NCBI RefSeq assembly: GCF_020520425.1
Contig: NC_079492.1
Location: 66,641,671-66,705,670, forward strand
Source: Spinacia oleracea
Taxonomy: Eukaryota; Streptophyta; Magnoliopsida; Caryophyllales; Amaranthaceae
DNA: 64,000 nt
Direction: 5' to 3'
Shown piece after piece: positions 34,325 through 44,656 of this stretch (position 1 is the stretch's first letter; each line of letters starts with the position of its first letter). The position numbers and the translations under genes were made by a program. The notes under the pieces are model-generated. The model was not told the origin of the DNA. It saw only the letters and a list, made by a program, of their open reading frames with translations, and made no database searches.

Positions 34325-35551
34325 ATGAAACAATTTTTTTTTGAAGCTTCTAGGCTAGAGGTCAATCTAGATAAGAGTAAAATTTATATGGGAGGAGTTA
34401 CTAGTGAAGTTCAGGAGCAAATTCTTAACTCTTTGGGGATTCCTGTTGGTGATTTCCCTTTTAGATATCTGGGAGTGCCATTGACTACAAAGAAATTTTC
34501 TTATGTTCAGTGTAAACCTCTAGTGGAGAGGGTGCTTGCTAGAGCCAAAACTTGGACCTCAAGATTCCTATCTTATGCTGGTAGGTTGCAGCTAGTGAAG
34601 ACTATCCTTCTTAGCTTGCAGTGTTATTGGTGCCAGTTGTTTGTTTTGCCTAAAAGGGTGATCAAAGAAATTCAGAGCTACTGCAGGATCTTTCTTTGGA
34701 CTGGTGATATTTCACCCTCTAAGAAAGCTCTTGTCTCTTGGCACAATTTGTGTCTCCCTAGATGTACAGGTGGGTGGAATATAAAAAATTTGGAGATCTG
34801 GAACAAAGCAGCAGTGTGCAAATTGATGTGGGCTATCACCAATAAAAAAGACAAGTTATGGGTTAGATGGGTGGATAGCTATTATATGAAAGGAAGTGAT
34901 GTTGCTGGTTTTCATTATCCAAGTACCATGTCTTGGTCACTTAAGAAAATCTTTGGCTGTTTGCATCTTGTTGATTCAGTTGGAGGTTGGCAGTCAGTTG
35001 TCAAGAATGGAGTCTTTTCAATTAAGTTCATGTAGCAGAACTTGCGTGAAGTTCAAAACAAGGTCCCCTGGAGAAGAATTGTCTGCAATAACAAAGCTAC
35101 TCCTAAGAGTCTATTTGTTATGTGGTTGGCCCTGTGGAATAGAATGCCCACTCTAGACAGATTGTTGGAGTGGAAGGTTGTCAATGCTAATTCATCTCTG
35201 TTGTGTGGTTCATCTGAGGAAACTGTGGACCATCTGTTCTTCAAGTGTACTACCTCTAATCAAGTGTGGCAGAAAGTCTTGCAATTTCTTCATTTTAGCA
35301 GGCCTGCTGCTAGGTTTGCAGATGAACTTCAGTGGATGATCAAAAGTAGCAAAAGAGGTAGTGGAAGACATAAATTGTTGCTCATGTTCTTTTCTGAATG
35401 CATCTACTCTATGTGGTTGAATAGGAATGATAAACTATATAACAACCATTGTAAAGGTGTTGATGTTTTGTTTAAAGAAACTTTGTTTAGAGTTGTTGAT
35501 AGAGCTCCTGCTGATCTCAGTGATTTTCTAAATGAGTTAAGTTGTACCTAG
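34325..35551 (+). pseudogene. LINE ORF2, C-terminal part of reverse transcriptase plus zf-RVT domain
   Basis: The frame gives the end of the L1 reverse transcriptase (SRLEVNLDKSKIYMGGV, then GDFPFRYLGVPLTTKKFSYV, then GRLQLVKTILLSLQCYW). The plant RT-associated zinc-binding domain follows (ATPKSLFVMWLALWNRMPTL, SLLCGSSEETVDHLFFKC, NQVW). The catalytic FADD box and the endonuclease lie upstream of the truncation and are absent. One in-frame TAG at 35033-35035 (FM/QNLREVQNK) is the only obvious lesion in about 400 codons, so the copy is probably not very old. Confidence 0.92.
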
Positions 35552-35669
35552 GGGTCTCTGTATAGCTTTTGGTTTTCTTTGGCTTTGTTGGCTTTGAGGT
35601 CAGTTTGTAAAGGCTGTGCCTAATTCTCTTCATTTGGTAATAAAATCACTTTATTTGCCAAAAAAAAAA
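34325..35669 (+). mobile_element. 5'-truncated L1-type LINE
   Basis: Only the C-terminal part of ORF2 and a short 3' tail are present. The tail carries AATAAAATCAC and a run of ten As at 35660-35669. This is the normal result of incomplete target-primed reverse transcription. I could not identify a convincing target duplication. Confidence 0.9.
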
Positions 35670-36622
35670 TTGAATTGGCCACATTGTCGAACTCTCTATC
35701 AACGATAGATGAACGGACGATGAAAAGGGAAATCAGCCGAGGAGACATCAAGGTTAGCGTATTGCATACTACGAAGTACTTTGTAGAGGAAATTGTTTTA
35801 ACCCCAATCATGCTTTCCCCAAACCTCGAACACCGCCTTCTCCAAAACCAAAAACTCTCTTTCGAGTGAATGAATCGATGTATTGGACTCCCTCTCCAAC
35901 GAAAAAACCATAATTTAGGAGCATGGATCTTTAGATGATGTTGACGTCTAAAACAGTTCAAGGACATAGATTAAACAATTTATTGTTTGTAATCTAAATA
36001 TAAAATTTATATGAAATCTAAAATATAGTTGTAAAAAATAATCATCAAAATAGAGGTGAGATATCCTCTTAATTAAGTTAATGATAGATAATTTTGTTAT
36101 TGCCCTATTCGTTGTCTTATTTATTAAAAAAATTAGTTAAACAAAAACTTGTACATAGACAAAATTATATTCATCCTCATTCATCATCTGTGTCAAGAAT
36201 AAATTTATTTTCATCCACCATTCCCTTCGATAGTCATATCTACTTAATAATCGTCTCATCTGCCTCATTTTCCAACCACTTAACACATTACCCCACCATT
36301 TACTTTATTTAGCTAGAGATGATTTTGAGGCGGTGGGCGACCTTTACACCGTACCCGCCTAAAAATTTTCATCCTCATCCCCGCCACCAATGATAAGAAC
36401 GATACACGCCCCTCCCAATCCCTGTCTTGAGGGGTCAAAAACAAAATTCGTCCCTGCTCCACCACTCACCCGTGTATCCACCCACCCCTAGACTCATCAA
36501 TTTCTTCGATAAGAGAGTTTTGAATTAAATCTTTTTTCTAGAGTATTCGAGAATTCAGTTATCTGATTAGAGTAATTGAGTAAATAAACAAAACGTTATA
36601 CTACATAATATGTAGGATAGTA
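35670..36622. other. Intergenic DNA; GC-richer patch at 36308-36500 may belong to a hAT-like MITE
   Basis: No supported gene is present. The minus-strand open stretch at 35620-35967 shows no family signature. The patch with CCCGCC/CACCCACCCC-type sequence at 36308-36500, together with a similar patch at 36975-37080, looks like two arms of an older hAT-like element. The Stowaway MITE at 36623 would lie between them. This pairing is a guess from composition. Confidence 0.4.
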
Positions 36623-36874
36623 TTCTATTCGTCCAGTTTTAATCGTCACATTATGTTTTCACGGAGTTTTATACGATAAGTAGAATTTTTCTTATCTATT
36701 ATTTAAACATAAAAGTATTTTAATTGAATGGGAGAATAAGTGGGACCTTAATTTTTGACAGTGAGAAGAGAGATGTAATATATTAGTGAGTCCATGCCAT
36801 AAAAGAAGTATGAAAATTTAATTGGACGCTCGAAAAAAGAAAGTGTGACGATTAAATTGGAATAAAAGGAGGCA
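36623..36874. mobile_element. Stowaway-like MITE
   Basis: The ends read TTCTATTCGTCCAGTTTTAA...CGTCACA and TGTGACGATTAAATTGGAAT...GAGGCA. They form an imperfect inverted pair sharing TTTAATCGTCACA. TA lies on each side (36621-36622 and 36875-36876). The length (252 bp) and the TA duplication fit Stowaway. Confidence 0.72.
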
Positions 36875-37296
36875 TAAAAAAATGTTGATATATTTATAAT
36901 GAATTAGATGAAGGATAATCAAGGAAGGCAGGTCCAATTTAAATTCATCATTGCTTGATCATCATCCACGGAGAATACAATTTTTAACCCCATCGCCCAC
37001 CAAACTTTCCTCCATCCCCGCCCAACCATGAGACGAATCCGGGGGGGGGATCGATCTCTCAAAAACCCGCCCGCTAACAATCAATCTAACATCCCTATAT
37101 TCGATAGATAATTTACTATTTTCCATCTAACTTTTGAATATATTGACATAAGTTTATTATGTGGTATTAAAATTAATTATGTTGATAAAATTATTTTTAA
37201 AAAGTGACATACATAATTAGGATTTAGTGAGTGTTTTGAAATCCAATAAATTTGAACTTGCTTCATCACCAAGGTGGGTACATGATATCCTTAAAC

Positions 37297-37640
37297 TAGA
37301 GCTGATCAACATGGGTCTGGCCCGCAGGCCCGGCCCGACCTGACCCGAAATTATTGGGTTTTGGACAGTAGATTTTGTCTCGATTTTCGGGCCCGGCCCG
37401 CCCTGGCCTGAACTTTTTAAACATTTTGCGAGCTTTGGGCAACGTAAAACAACAATTTTTGTTATAAATTTGGTCCGGCCCGAAATTGGCCCGAATAGCC
37501 CCCTATTTTTTGCCCGAAATAGCGGGTTTTGGGCACAAAAATTGGCCCGATGCTTTTGCCCGGCCAGGCTCGACATAATAGGCAGATTTTTATGCCCCCG
37601 GCCCTTCCCGCATTTTGATTAGGTCTGCCTTAAACCCGCT
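37297..37640. repeat. GC-rich hAT-like MITE remnant
   Basis: The segment starts CTAGAGCTGATCAAC and is packed with GGCCCG/CGGGCC motifs, for example GGCCCGGCCCGACC. It ends near AACCCGCTCGTCAACAC, a weak inverted match to the start. Such CGGGCC-rich elements with (TAGAGNTGATCAAC) ends are common in plant genomes and are usually assigned to hAT. The minus-strand open frame here is a composition effect. Confidence 0.55.
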
Positions 37641-37875
37641 CGTCAACACCAAACATTTATTTGTTAGTCAATATTAGTAAATCATCTATGGCTATTTTCG
37701 TCGTCAGTCTAAACCTAAAACCAAACTCGCTCGATCATAAAGTGTGATGCACGGTTTACATATCAAAATGTTAAATTTGCACGAAATTTTGGGATATTGC
37801 AATCCTTTACATTAACATATTCAAAATATTTATGTTGCTTCAAACATATTAATATATAATATTTTTATTATAATA

Positions 37876-38428
37876 TGTTGGTTTTGTCCTTCCTTAATTT
37901 GTGGGATATGGAAAGTCGTAATGTGGCAAGTTTTAGGAGTTGAGGGGTATTTGGAACATGTCAAGATCAATGCATTTAATGGTGTTAACTTCACCCATTT
38001 ATGTATGATGCTTGGTTTTTCTTCTAGCCAAATGATCTCCCGTGAACTAAAGCTAGGATGCCAAAGATCACTAATTAATTAGTGGTTTTATGAATATGTA
38101 GCTCTTAAGTGACCCCATTGTTCTCCTATGTATTGAAACTTTGGAAGGCTTTGTTAGATAGAACAGGAAAGCAAGTTCCTCCAAGTGAGGGGAAAATAGA
38201 GTGAGCAATTGTTGAGTGAGAATTGTAATTCATTATATCCCTATTAGTACATATAGTAAAAGGCAAGTTTTCACTAGACTTCTATCCCGCGGTTTTTCCC
38301 TTTTCAGAGGGTTTTCCGCGTCACCAAAATCTTCGTGTTTGATCTCATATTTATTTTCTTGATAATTTCCCTTTTCTCATTTTAATCACACAAAGAGGGA
38401 GAAGAGTATTATGCGTACTTCTCCAACA
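37876..38428 (+). repeat. 5' LTR of the family-B element
   Basis: It is 553 bases, TGTTGGTTTTG to TTCTCCAACA. It contains the GGTTTTTCCCTTTTCAGAGG block shared with the 3' LTR remnants at 51117-51598 and 55815-56296. The 5-bp duplication TAATA precedes it. Confidence 0.92.
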
Positions 38429-38436
38429 GTAGTATC

Positions 38437-39827
38437 TTTTAGGTTATGATACATATGACAATTCATAAATCATGCGGAAACAACCATTAAGCCAGGAATA
38501 CATATTATTTACACATAATCATATAGCATAGTTTAGATGCATACTCTTTGTTGCGTGCCTTCCCTAGCTGCGCCCGAACCGAACAAGAACAAGTCTTTAG
38601 GACTCCAAGTGTCGTCCCTCCGTAGATAGTCCACAGCACGTCCGGATCCGCCTTAAGATTGACCAACTAGAATCGCCCTTAAGGTACTAGAATTTTCGGC
38701 ACTCTTAGGTAAGAAATATGACTGAATTTTTCTCTCAAAACTCACTTTGAATACTTGAATTAATCTCTGAAAATATGTGACCCTAGGCACGTATTTATAG
38801 AGTTATGGAAAGGGAATTGGAATCCTAGTAGGATACGAATTAATTAAACTTAGAATCCTATACGAACTCTAATTAATTAATTTATCCTTTTAGGAATAGG
38901 AATTTAATCATATACCAAATCCTAATAGCTTTAGGAATCGTGCATGAACATAAACACACACACACACACGCGGCAGCCACGAGGGCCGCCCATGCGCGTG
39001 CGCGCGAGCAGCAGCCCACGCCACGAGGCCCACGCAGCCGTGGCCTTGGCGCGCGCTGGGCTTGCCTTGCGGTGGGCCTGGGCGCTGCCTTGGCTGGGCT
39101 TGTGGCGCGCGTTTGGCTTGCTGGGCGATGGCCCGACTTCGTGCTGGGCCTTCGTCCGGCAGGCCTCGTCCGATGCTAATTCGTACGATACGCTTCCGAT
39201 TAAATTCCCGGTTCCGGAATTCATTTCCGATACGAACAATATTTAATATTTCCGATTCCGGAATCAATTTCCGTTTCGAACAAATATTTAATATTTCCGT
39301 TTCCGGAACTATTTTCCGATTCCGATAATATTTCCGATTCTGACAATATTTCCGTTTCCGGCAATATTTCCGATTCTGGCAATATTTCCATTTCCGATAA
39401 TATTTTCCGATACGTACCATGTTTCCGTTTCCGGCAACATCTACGACTTGGATAATATTTATATTTCCGATACGATCCATATTTCCGTTTCCGGCAATAT
39501 CATCGTTTCCGGAGTATTCATTTCTTGCCTGTGACGATCTCAGCTCCCACTGAAACCAAGATCCGTCGATTCCGAATATCCATAGATGGAGTATCTAATG
39601 CCATTAAATACTTGATCCGTTTACGTACTATTTGTGTGACCCTACGGGTTCAGTCAAGAGTAAGTTGTGGATTAATATCATTAATTCCACTTGAACTGAA
39701 GCGGCCTCTAGCTAGGCATTCAGCTCACTTGATCTCACTGAATTATTAACTTGTTAATTAATACTGAACCGCATTTATTAGACTTAACATAGAATGCATA
39801 CTTGGACCAAGGGCATTATTTCCTTCA
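38437..39827 (-). repeat. 3' LTR of the intact family-A element
   Basis: It is 1391 bases. The plus strand starts TTTTAGGTTATG, where other copies have TGTTAGG, so the terminal CA of the coding strand is mutated. It ends ATTTCCTTCA. It holds a minus-strand TATAAATA at 38792-38799, a CA microsatellite at 38950-38968, a GC-rich block and the TTTCCG array. Confidence 0.94.
39192..39508 (-). repeat. Degenerate TTTCCG array within the family-A LTR
   Basis: The array holds about 18 units of AATATTTCCG(A/T)TTCCGG-like sequence at roughly 17-20-base spacing. The same array is in all five family-A LTRs (1-255, 4745-4995, 48130-48457, 62835-63155). Unit spacing is too irregular and the units too similar for a CRISPR array. 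On the coding strand the units read CGGAAATATT. The array lies downstream of the GC-rich block, nearer the coding-strand start of the LTR. Confidence 0.88.
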
Positions 39828-40691
39828 GTCTCCCACTTGTCCTTAGGGACAAGTGTGCATTTCCTAATTCCTTTGTCGCTCGATGCTTGCTCTTGAACAT
39901 AAGGTAAGAGTTGTCATCCTTATTATGTCCAGAGGTGTTCCTCGGTTTCAGAGTTCAACTGATCAAATAAACAGATAATCATAGCCTATGATTCATCCGA
40001 GCACGGCCATGCATTTCACAGTTTCTAGCTCTCCGAGTGGCCTTGTACAACTTTTAAGCATCTCATCCTGATTTATGGGAGGACAATCCCAATCTTGCGA
40101 TCTTGAGATTAGACTTCGTTTGATAGGTGATTACCTGAGCGTTGCCTTTATAGCCTCCTTTTACGGTGCGACGGTTGGTCAACGTCAAAGCAACCAGTTC
40201 TCAAACAAGTAATCTCAAATCACTCAGGTATTGAGGATTTAGTGTCTAATAATTTAATGAAATTTACTTATGACAGACTTTCATCTCTTACAGTAAAGTT
40301 TCATAGGTCTTGTCCGATACTAGTCTTCCCAAAGTAAGTATCTATGCAAATGATTATGACATTGCCATGTCCACATAGTTCAAGAAACAGAACTACTAGT
40401 CATCTTGCATTCTAATCGTCTAACGTTTTCTATGCGTCCAATTTTATAGAAAACTCCGACTAGGGACCATTTTCAACCTTTGACATTCAAGTTCACTTGA
40501 TAGACATTTCTTAGTCACAGGACTGGTCCTGACAGTCTATCTTGAATATATCGTCAAATTGAAGGGACTCATCATTTAATAAACCACAAATTAAATGGAA
40601 AAATGAATTCTTTTCATTTATTGTGAATGATTAACCAATAATGTTTTACAAAGATTTAAACTCTAAAACTTTAAAACATTAAACAGAGACA
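39828..40691 (-). other. 3' untranslated region and polypurine tract of the intact family-A element
   Basis: It has no coding sequence and is nearly identical to 571-1434. The polypurine tract AAGTGGGAGAC (minus strand) abuts the 3' LTR at 39828-39840. Confidence 0.82.
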
Positions 40692-43600
40692 TCAAAGCCA
40701 TTCTCCAATATGCTTGATTCCCATAGCTGCAGTGTGCGAGTTGTGCTTCGCCTGCGGCAGAGGTTTAGTCAATGGATCTGATATGTTGTCATCAGTTCCA
40801 ATTTTGCTTATCTCGACTTCTTTTCTTTCAACGAACTCTCGTAGAAGGTGAAATCTACGAAGTACATGCTTGACTCTCTGGTGGTGTCTAGGCTCTTTTG
40901 CCTGTGCAATAGCTCCGTTATTGTCACAATACAGGGCTATTGGTCCTTTAATGGAGGGGACTACACCAAGTTCACCTATGAACTTCCTTAGCCATATAGC
41001 TTCCTTTGCTGCTTCATGTGCAGCAATGTACTCCGCTTCAGTTGTAGAATCCGCAATGGTGCTTTGCTTAGCACTTTTCCAGCTTACTGCTCCTCCGTTG
41101 AGGCAGAAGACAAACCCAGACTGTGATCTGAAATCATCTTTGTCGGTTTGGAAACTTGCGTCCGTATAGCCTTTAACAATTAATTCATCATCTCCACCAT
41201 AGACCAGGAAGTCATCTTTGTGCCTTTTCAGGTACTTCAGAATGTTCTTGGCAGCAGTCCAATGCGCCTCTCCTGGGTCAGACTGGTATCTGCTCGTAGC
41301 ACTGAGTGCGTACACAACATCCGGGCGTGTACATATCATAGCATACATTATTGAACCAATCAATGATGCATATGGAATCCCATTCATTCGTCTACGCTCA
41401 TCAAGTGTTTTTGGGCACTGAGTCTTGCTTAGAGTCATTCCATGAGACATGGGTAGGTAGCCTCGCTTGGAGTCCGCCATCTTGAACCTATCAAGCACCT
41501 TATTGATATAAGTGCTTTGACTAAGTCCAATCATCCTTTTAGATCTATCTCTGTAAATCTTGATGCCCAATATGTACTGTGCTTCTCCTAGATCCTTCAT
41601 CGAAAAACATTTCCCAAGCCAAATCTTGACAGAGTTCAACATAGGAATGTCATTTCCGATAAGTAATATGTCGTCGACATATAATACTAGGAAAGCAATT
41701 TTGCTCCCACTGACCTTCTTGTATACACAAGATTCGTCTGCGTTCTTGATGAAACCAAAGTCCTTGACTGCTTCATCAAAACGTATATTCCAGCTCCTGG
41801 ATGCCTGCTTCAATCCGTAGATTGACTTCTTTAGCTTGCATACCTTTTTAGCATTCTTTGGATCCTCAAAACCTTCAGGCTGTGTCATAAACACAGTTTC
41901 TGTTAAAACGCCGTTTAAGAAAGCAGTTTTGACATCCATCTGCCATATTTCGTAATCGTAATATGCAGCGATTGCTAACATTATCCGAATAGACTTTAGC
42001 ATTGCAACTGGTGAAAAGGTTTCATCGTAATCCACACCGTGGACTTGCCTGTAACCTTTTGCAACCAATCTAGCTTTGAAAACTTCAAGTTTCCCATCCT
42101 TGTCCTTTTTCAGTTTGAAAACCCATTTGCTTCCAATGGCTTGGTAGCCATCTGGCAAATCGACCAAATCCCATACTTGGTTTTCAGACATGGAGTCCAA
42201 TTCAGATTGCATGGCTTCTTGCCATTGCTTGGAGCTAGGGCTCGTCATAGCTTGTTTGTAAGTCGCAGGTTCATCACTTTCAAGTAATAGAACGTCATAG
42301 CTCTCGTTCGTCAAAATACCTAAGTACCTTTCCGGTTGAGATCTGTATCTTTGCGATCTACGCGGGGTAACATTTCTAGATTGACCATGATTCTCACCAG
42401 ATTCTTCTAAAGATCTCTGAGTTTCATCCTGAATGTCATCTTGAGCATTCTCTAGAGTTTGTTGTTCGACTCGAATTTCTTCGAGGTCTACTTTTCTCCC
42501 ACTTGTCATTTTGGAAATGTGATCTTTCTCCAAAAAGACACCATCTCGAGCAACAAACACTTTGTTCTCAGATGTATTATAGAAGTAATACCCCTTTGTT
42601 TCCTTTGGATAGCCCACAAGGATACATTTGTCAGATTTTGGATGAAGTTTGTCTGAAATTAATCGTTTGACGTATACTTCACATCCCTAAATCTTAAGAA
42701 AAGACACATTTGGAGGCTTTCCAAACCATAATTCGTATGGAGTCTTTTCGACAGCTTTAGACGGAGCTCTATTTATAGTGAGTGCAGCTGTATTTAGTGC
42801 ATGTCCCCAAAATTCTAATGGAAGTTCGGCCTGACCCATCATTGACCTGACCATGTCTAGCAAGGTTCTGTTCCTCCGTTCCGACACACCGTTCCATTGT
42901 GGTGTTCCAGGAGGAGTCAATTCTGATAGAATTCCACATTCTTTCAGATGGTCATCAAATTCATAGCTCAGATATTCACCGCCTCTATCAGACCGCAGTG
43001 CTTTAATCTTCTTGCCTAATTGATTCTCTACTTCACTCTGAAATTCCTTGAATTTGTCAAAGGATTCAGACTTATGCTTCATTAGGTAGACATAACCATG
43101 CCTACTGAAGTCATCAGTGAAAGTGATAAAGTAGCTGAAACCACCTCTAGCATTTGTACTCATTGGTCCACATACATCTGTATGGATTAAACCCAATAGT
43201 TCATTTGCTCTTTCTCCAACTTTAGAGAAAGGTTGCTTTGACATTTGCCAAGTAAACATGATTCGCATTTACCATAATCCTCTAAGTCAAATGGTTCTAG
43301 AATTCCTTCCTTTTGAAGTCTTTCTAAGCGTTTCAAGTTTATATGGCCTAATCGACAATGCCACAGATAGGTGAGATCTGAATCATCCTTTTTGGCCCTT
43401 TTGGTATTTATGTTATATACTTGTTTGTCGTGATCTAATAAATAAAGTCCATTGACTAATCTAGCAGATCCATAAAACATCTCTTTAAAATAAAACGAAC
43501 AACTATTGTCTTTTATTAAAAAGGAAAATCCCTTAGCATCTAAACAAGAAACTGAAATGATGTTTTTAGTAAGACTTGGAACATGGAAACAATCTTCCAG

Positions 43601-44656
43601 TTCCAAAACTAGCCCGGAGGGCAACGACAAATAGTAAGTTCCTACAGCTAATGCAGCAATCCGTGCTCCATTTCCCACTCGTAGGTCGACTTCACCCTTG
43701 CTTAACTTTCTACTTCTTCTTAGTCCCTGTGGATTGGAACATAAGTGTGAGCCACAACCTGTATCTAATACCCAAGAAGTTGAATTAGCAAGTATACAGT
43801 CTATAACGAAAATACCTGAAGATGGAACGACTGTTCCGTTCTTCTGATCTTCCTTTAGCTTCAAGCAATCTCTCTTCCAATGCCCCTTCTTCTTGCAGTA
43901 GAAGCATTCGGATTCAGAAGTTGGTTGACTGACCTTCCTCTTTACAGATTTGGCGCCAGTTTGCTTAGTTGGGCTGGCCTTGTTGCCACCTTTCTTAGCA
44001 TTCCTCTTCTTTCCAGATTTCTTGAACTTGCCCCCACGCACCATAAGCACATCCTGCTTATCACTTTTGAGCGTCTTTTCAGCGGTCTTCAGCATACCGT
44101 GAAGCTCAGTGAGCGTTTTGTCCAGACTATTCATACTGTAGTTCAGTTTGAACTGATTATACCCGCTATGAAGAGAATGGAGGATGGTGTCTATAGCCAT
44201 TTCCTGAGAAAATTGCTGATCCAGCCGACTCATATTCTCAATGAGTCCAATCATTTTGAGAACATGTGGACTTACGGGCTCGCCTTTCTTAAGCTTGGTC
44301 TCAAGAATTTGCCTATGAGTCTCGAATCTTTCGACTCGAGCCAGATCTTGGAACATGTTCTTCAACTCACTGATGATTGTGAAAGCATCTGAGTTGATGA
44401 ACGTTTTCTGCAGATCCGCACTCATGGTGGCGAGCATTAGACATTTCACATCCTTGTTGGCATCAATCCAACGATTGAGGGCTGCCTGAGTGACCCCGTC
44501 GCCTGCGGCTTCGGGCATCGCCTCATCTAGGACATACTCCTTTTCTTCCTGCATAAGAACTATTTGCAAGTTCCTTTGCCAGTCAAGGAAGTTTTTCCCG
44601 TTCAACTTCTCCTTTTCGAGAATTGATCGAATGTTGAATAAATTGTTGTTTGCCAT
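40692..44656 (-). pseudogene. Copia gag-pol polyprotein, two lesions
   Basis: The polyprotein would supply capsid, protease, integrase and reverse transcriptase/RNase H for the element's replication in virus-like particles. It starts at MANNN (44656); the ATG at 44749 is in leader sequence. Domains in order: gag, zinc knuckle CFYCKKKGHWKRDC, protease active site WVLDTGCGSHLC, integrase zinc domain (LWHCRLGH, CESCLLGK), integrase core (HTDVCGPM, RSDRGGEY, NGVSERRNRT), reverse transcriptase (WQMDVKTAFLNG, YVDDILLIGND) and RNase H (GYTDASFQTD, STTEAEYIAA, YCDNNGAI). The total is about 1,320 codons, normal for Copia. The lesions are a 1-base loss in an A-run just after CESCLLGK (about 43243-43246) and a TGG-to-TAG change at about 42687 (FLKI/GCEVYV). 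Everything else is open. Confidence 0.95.

Noticed and set aside
35620-35967. Minus-strand 115-residue ORF next to the LINE
   Set aside because: It starts within unrelated sequence, runs into the LINE poly-A tail, and shows no domain or composition typical of a gene.
37217-37576. Minus-strand 119-residue ORF
   Set aside because: It is created by CGGGCC-type repeats of a hAT-like MITE; no coding signature.
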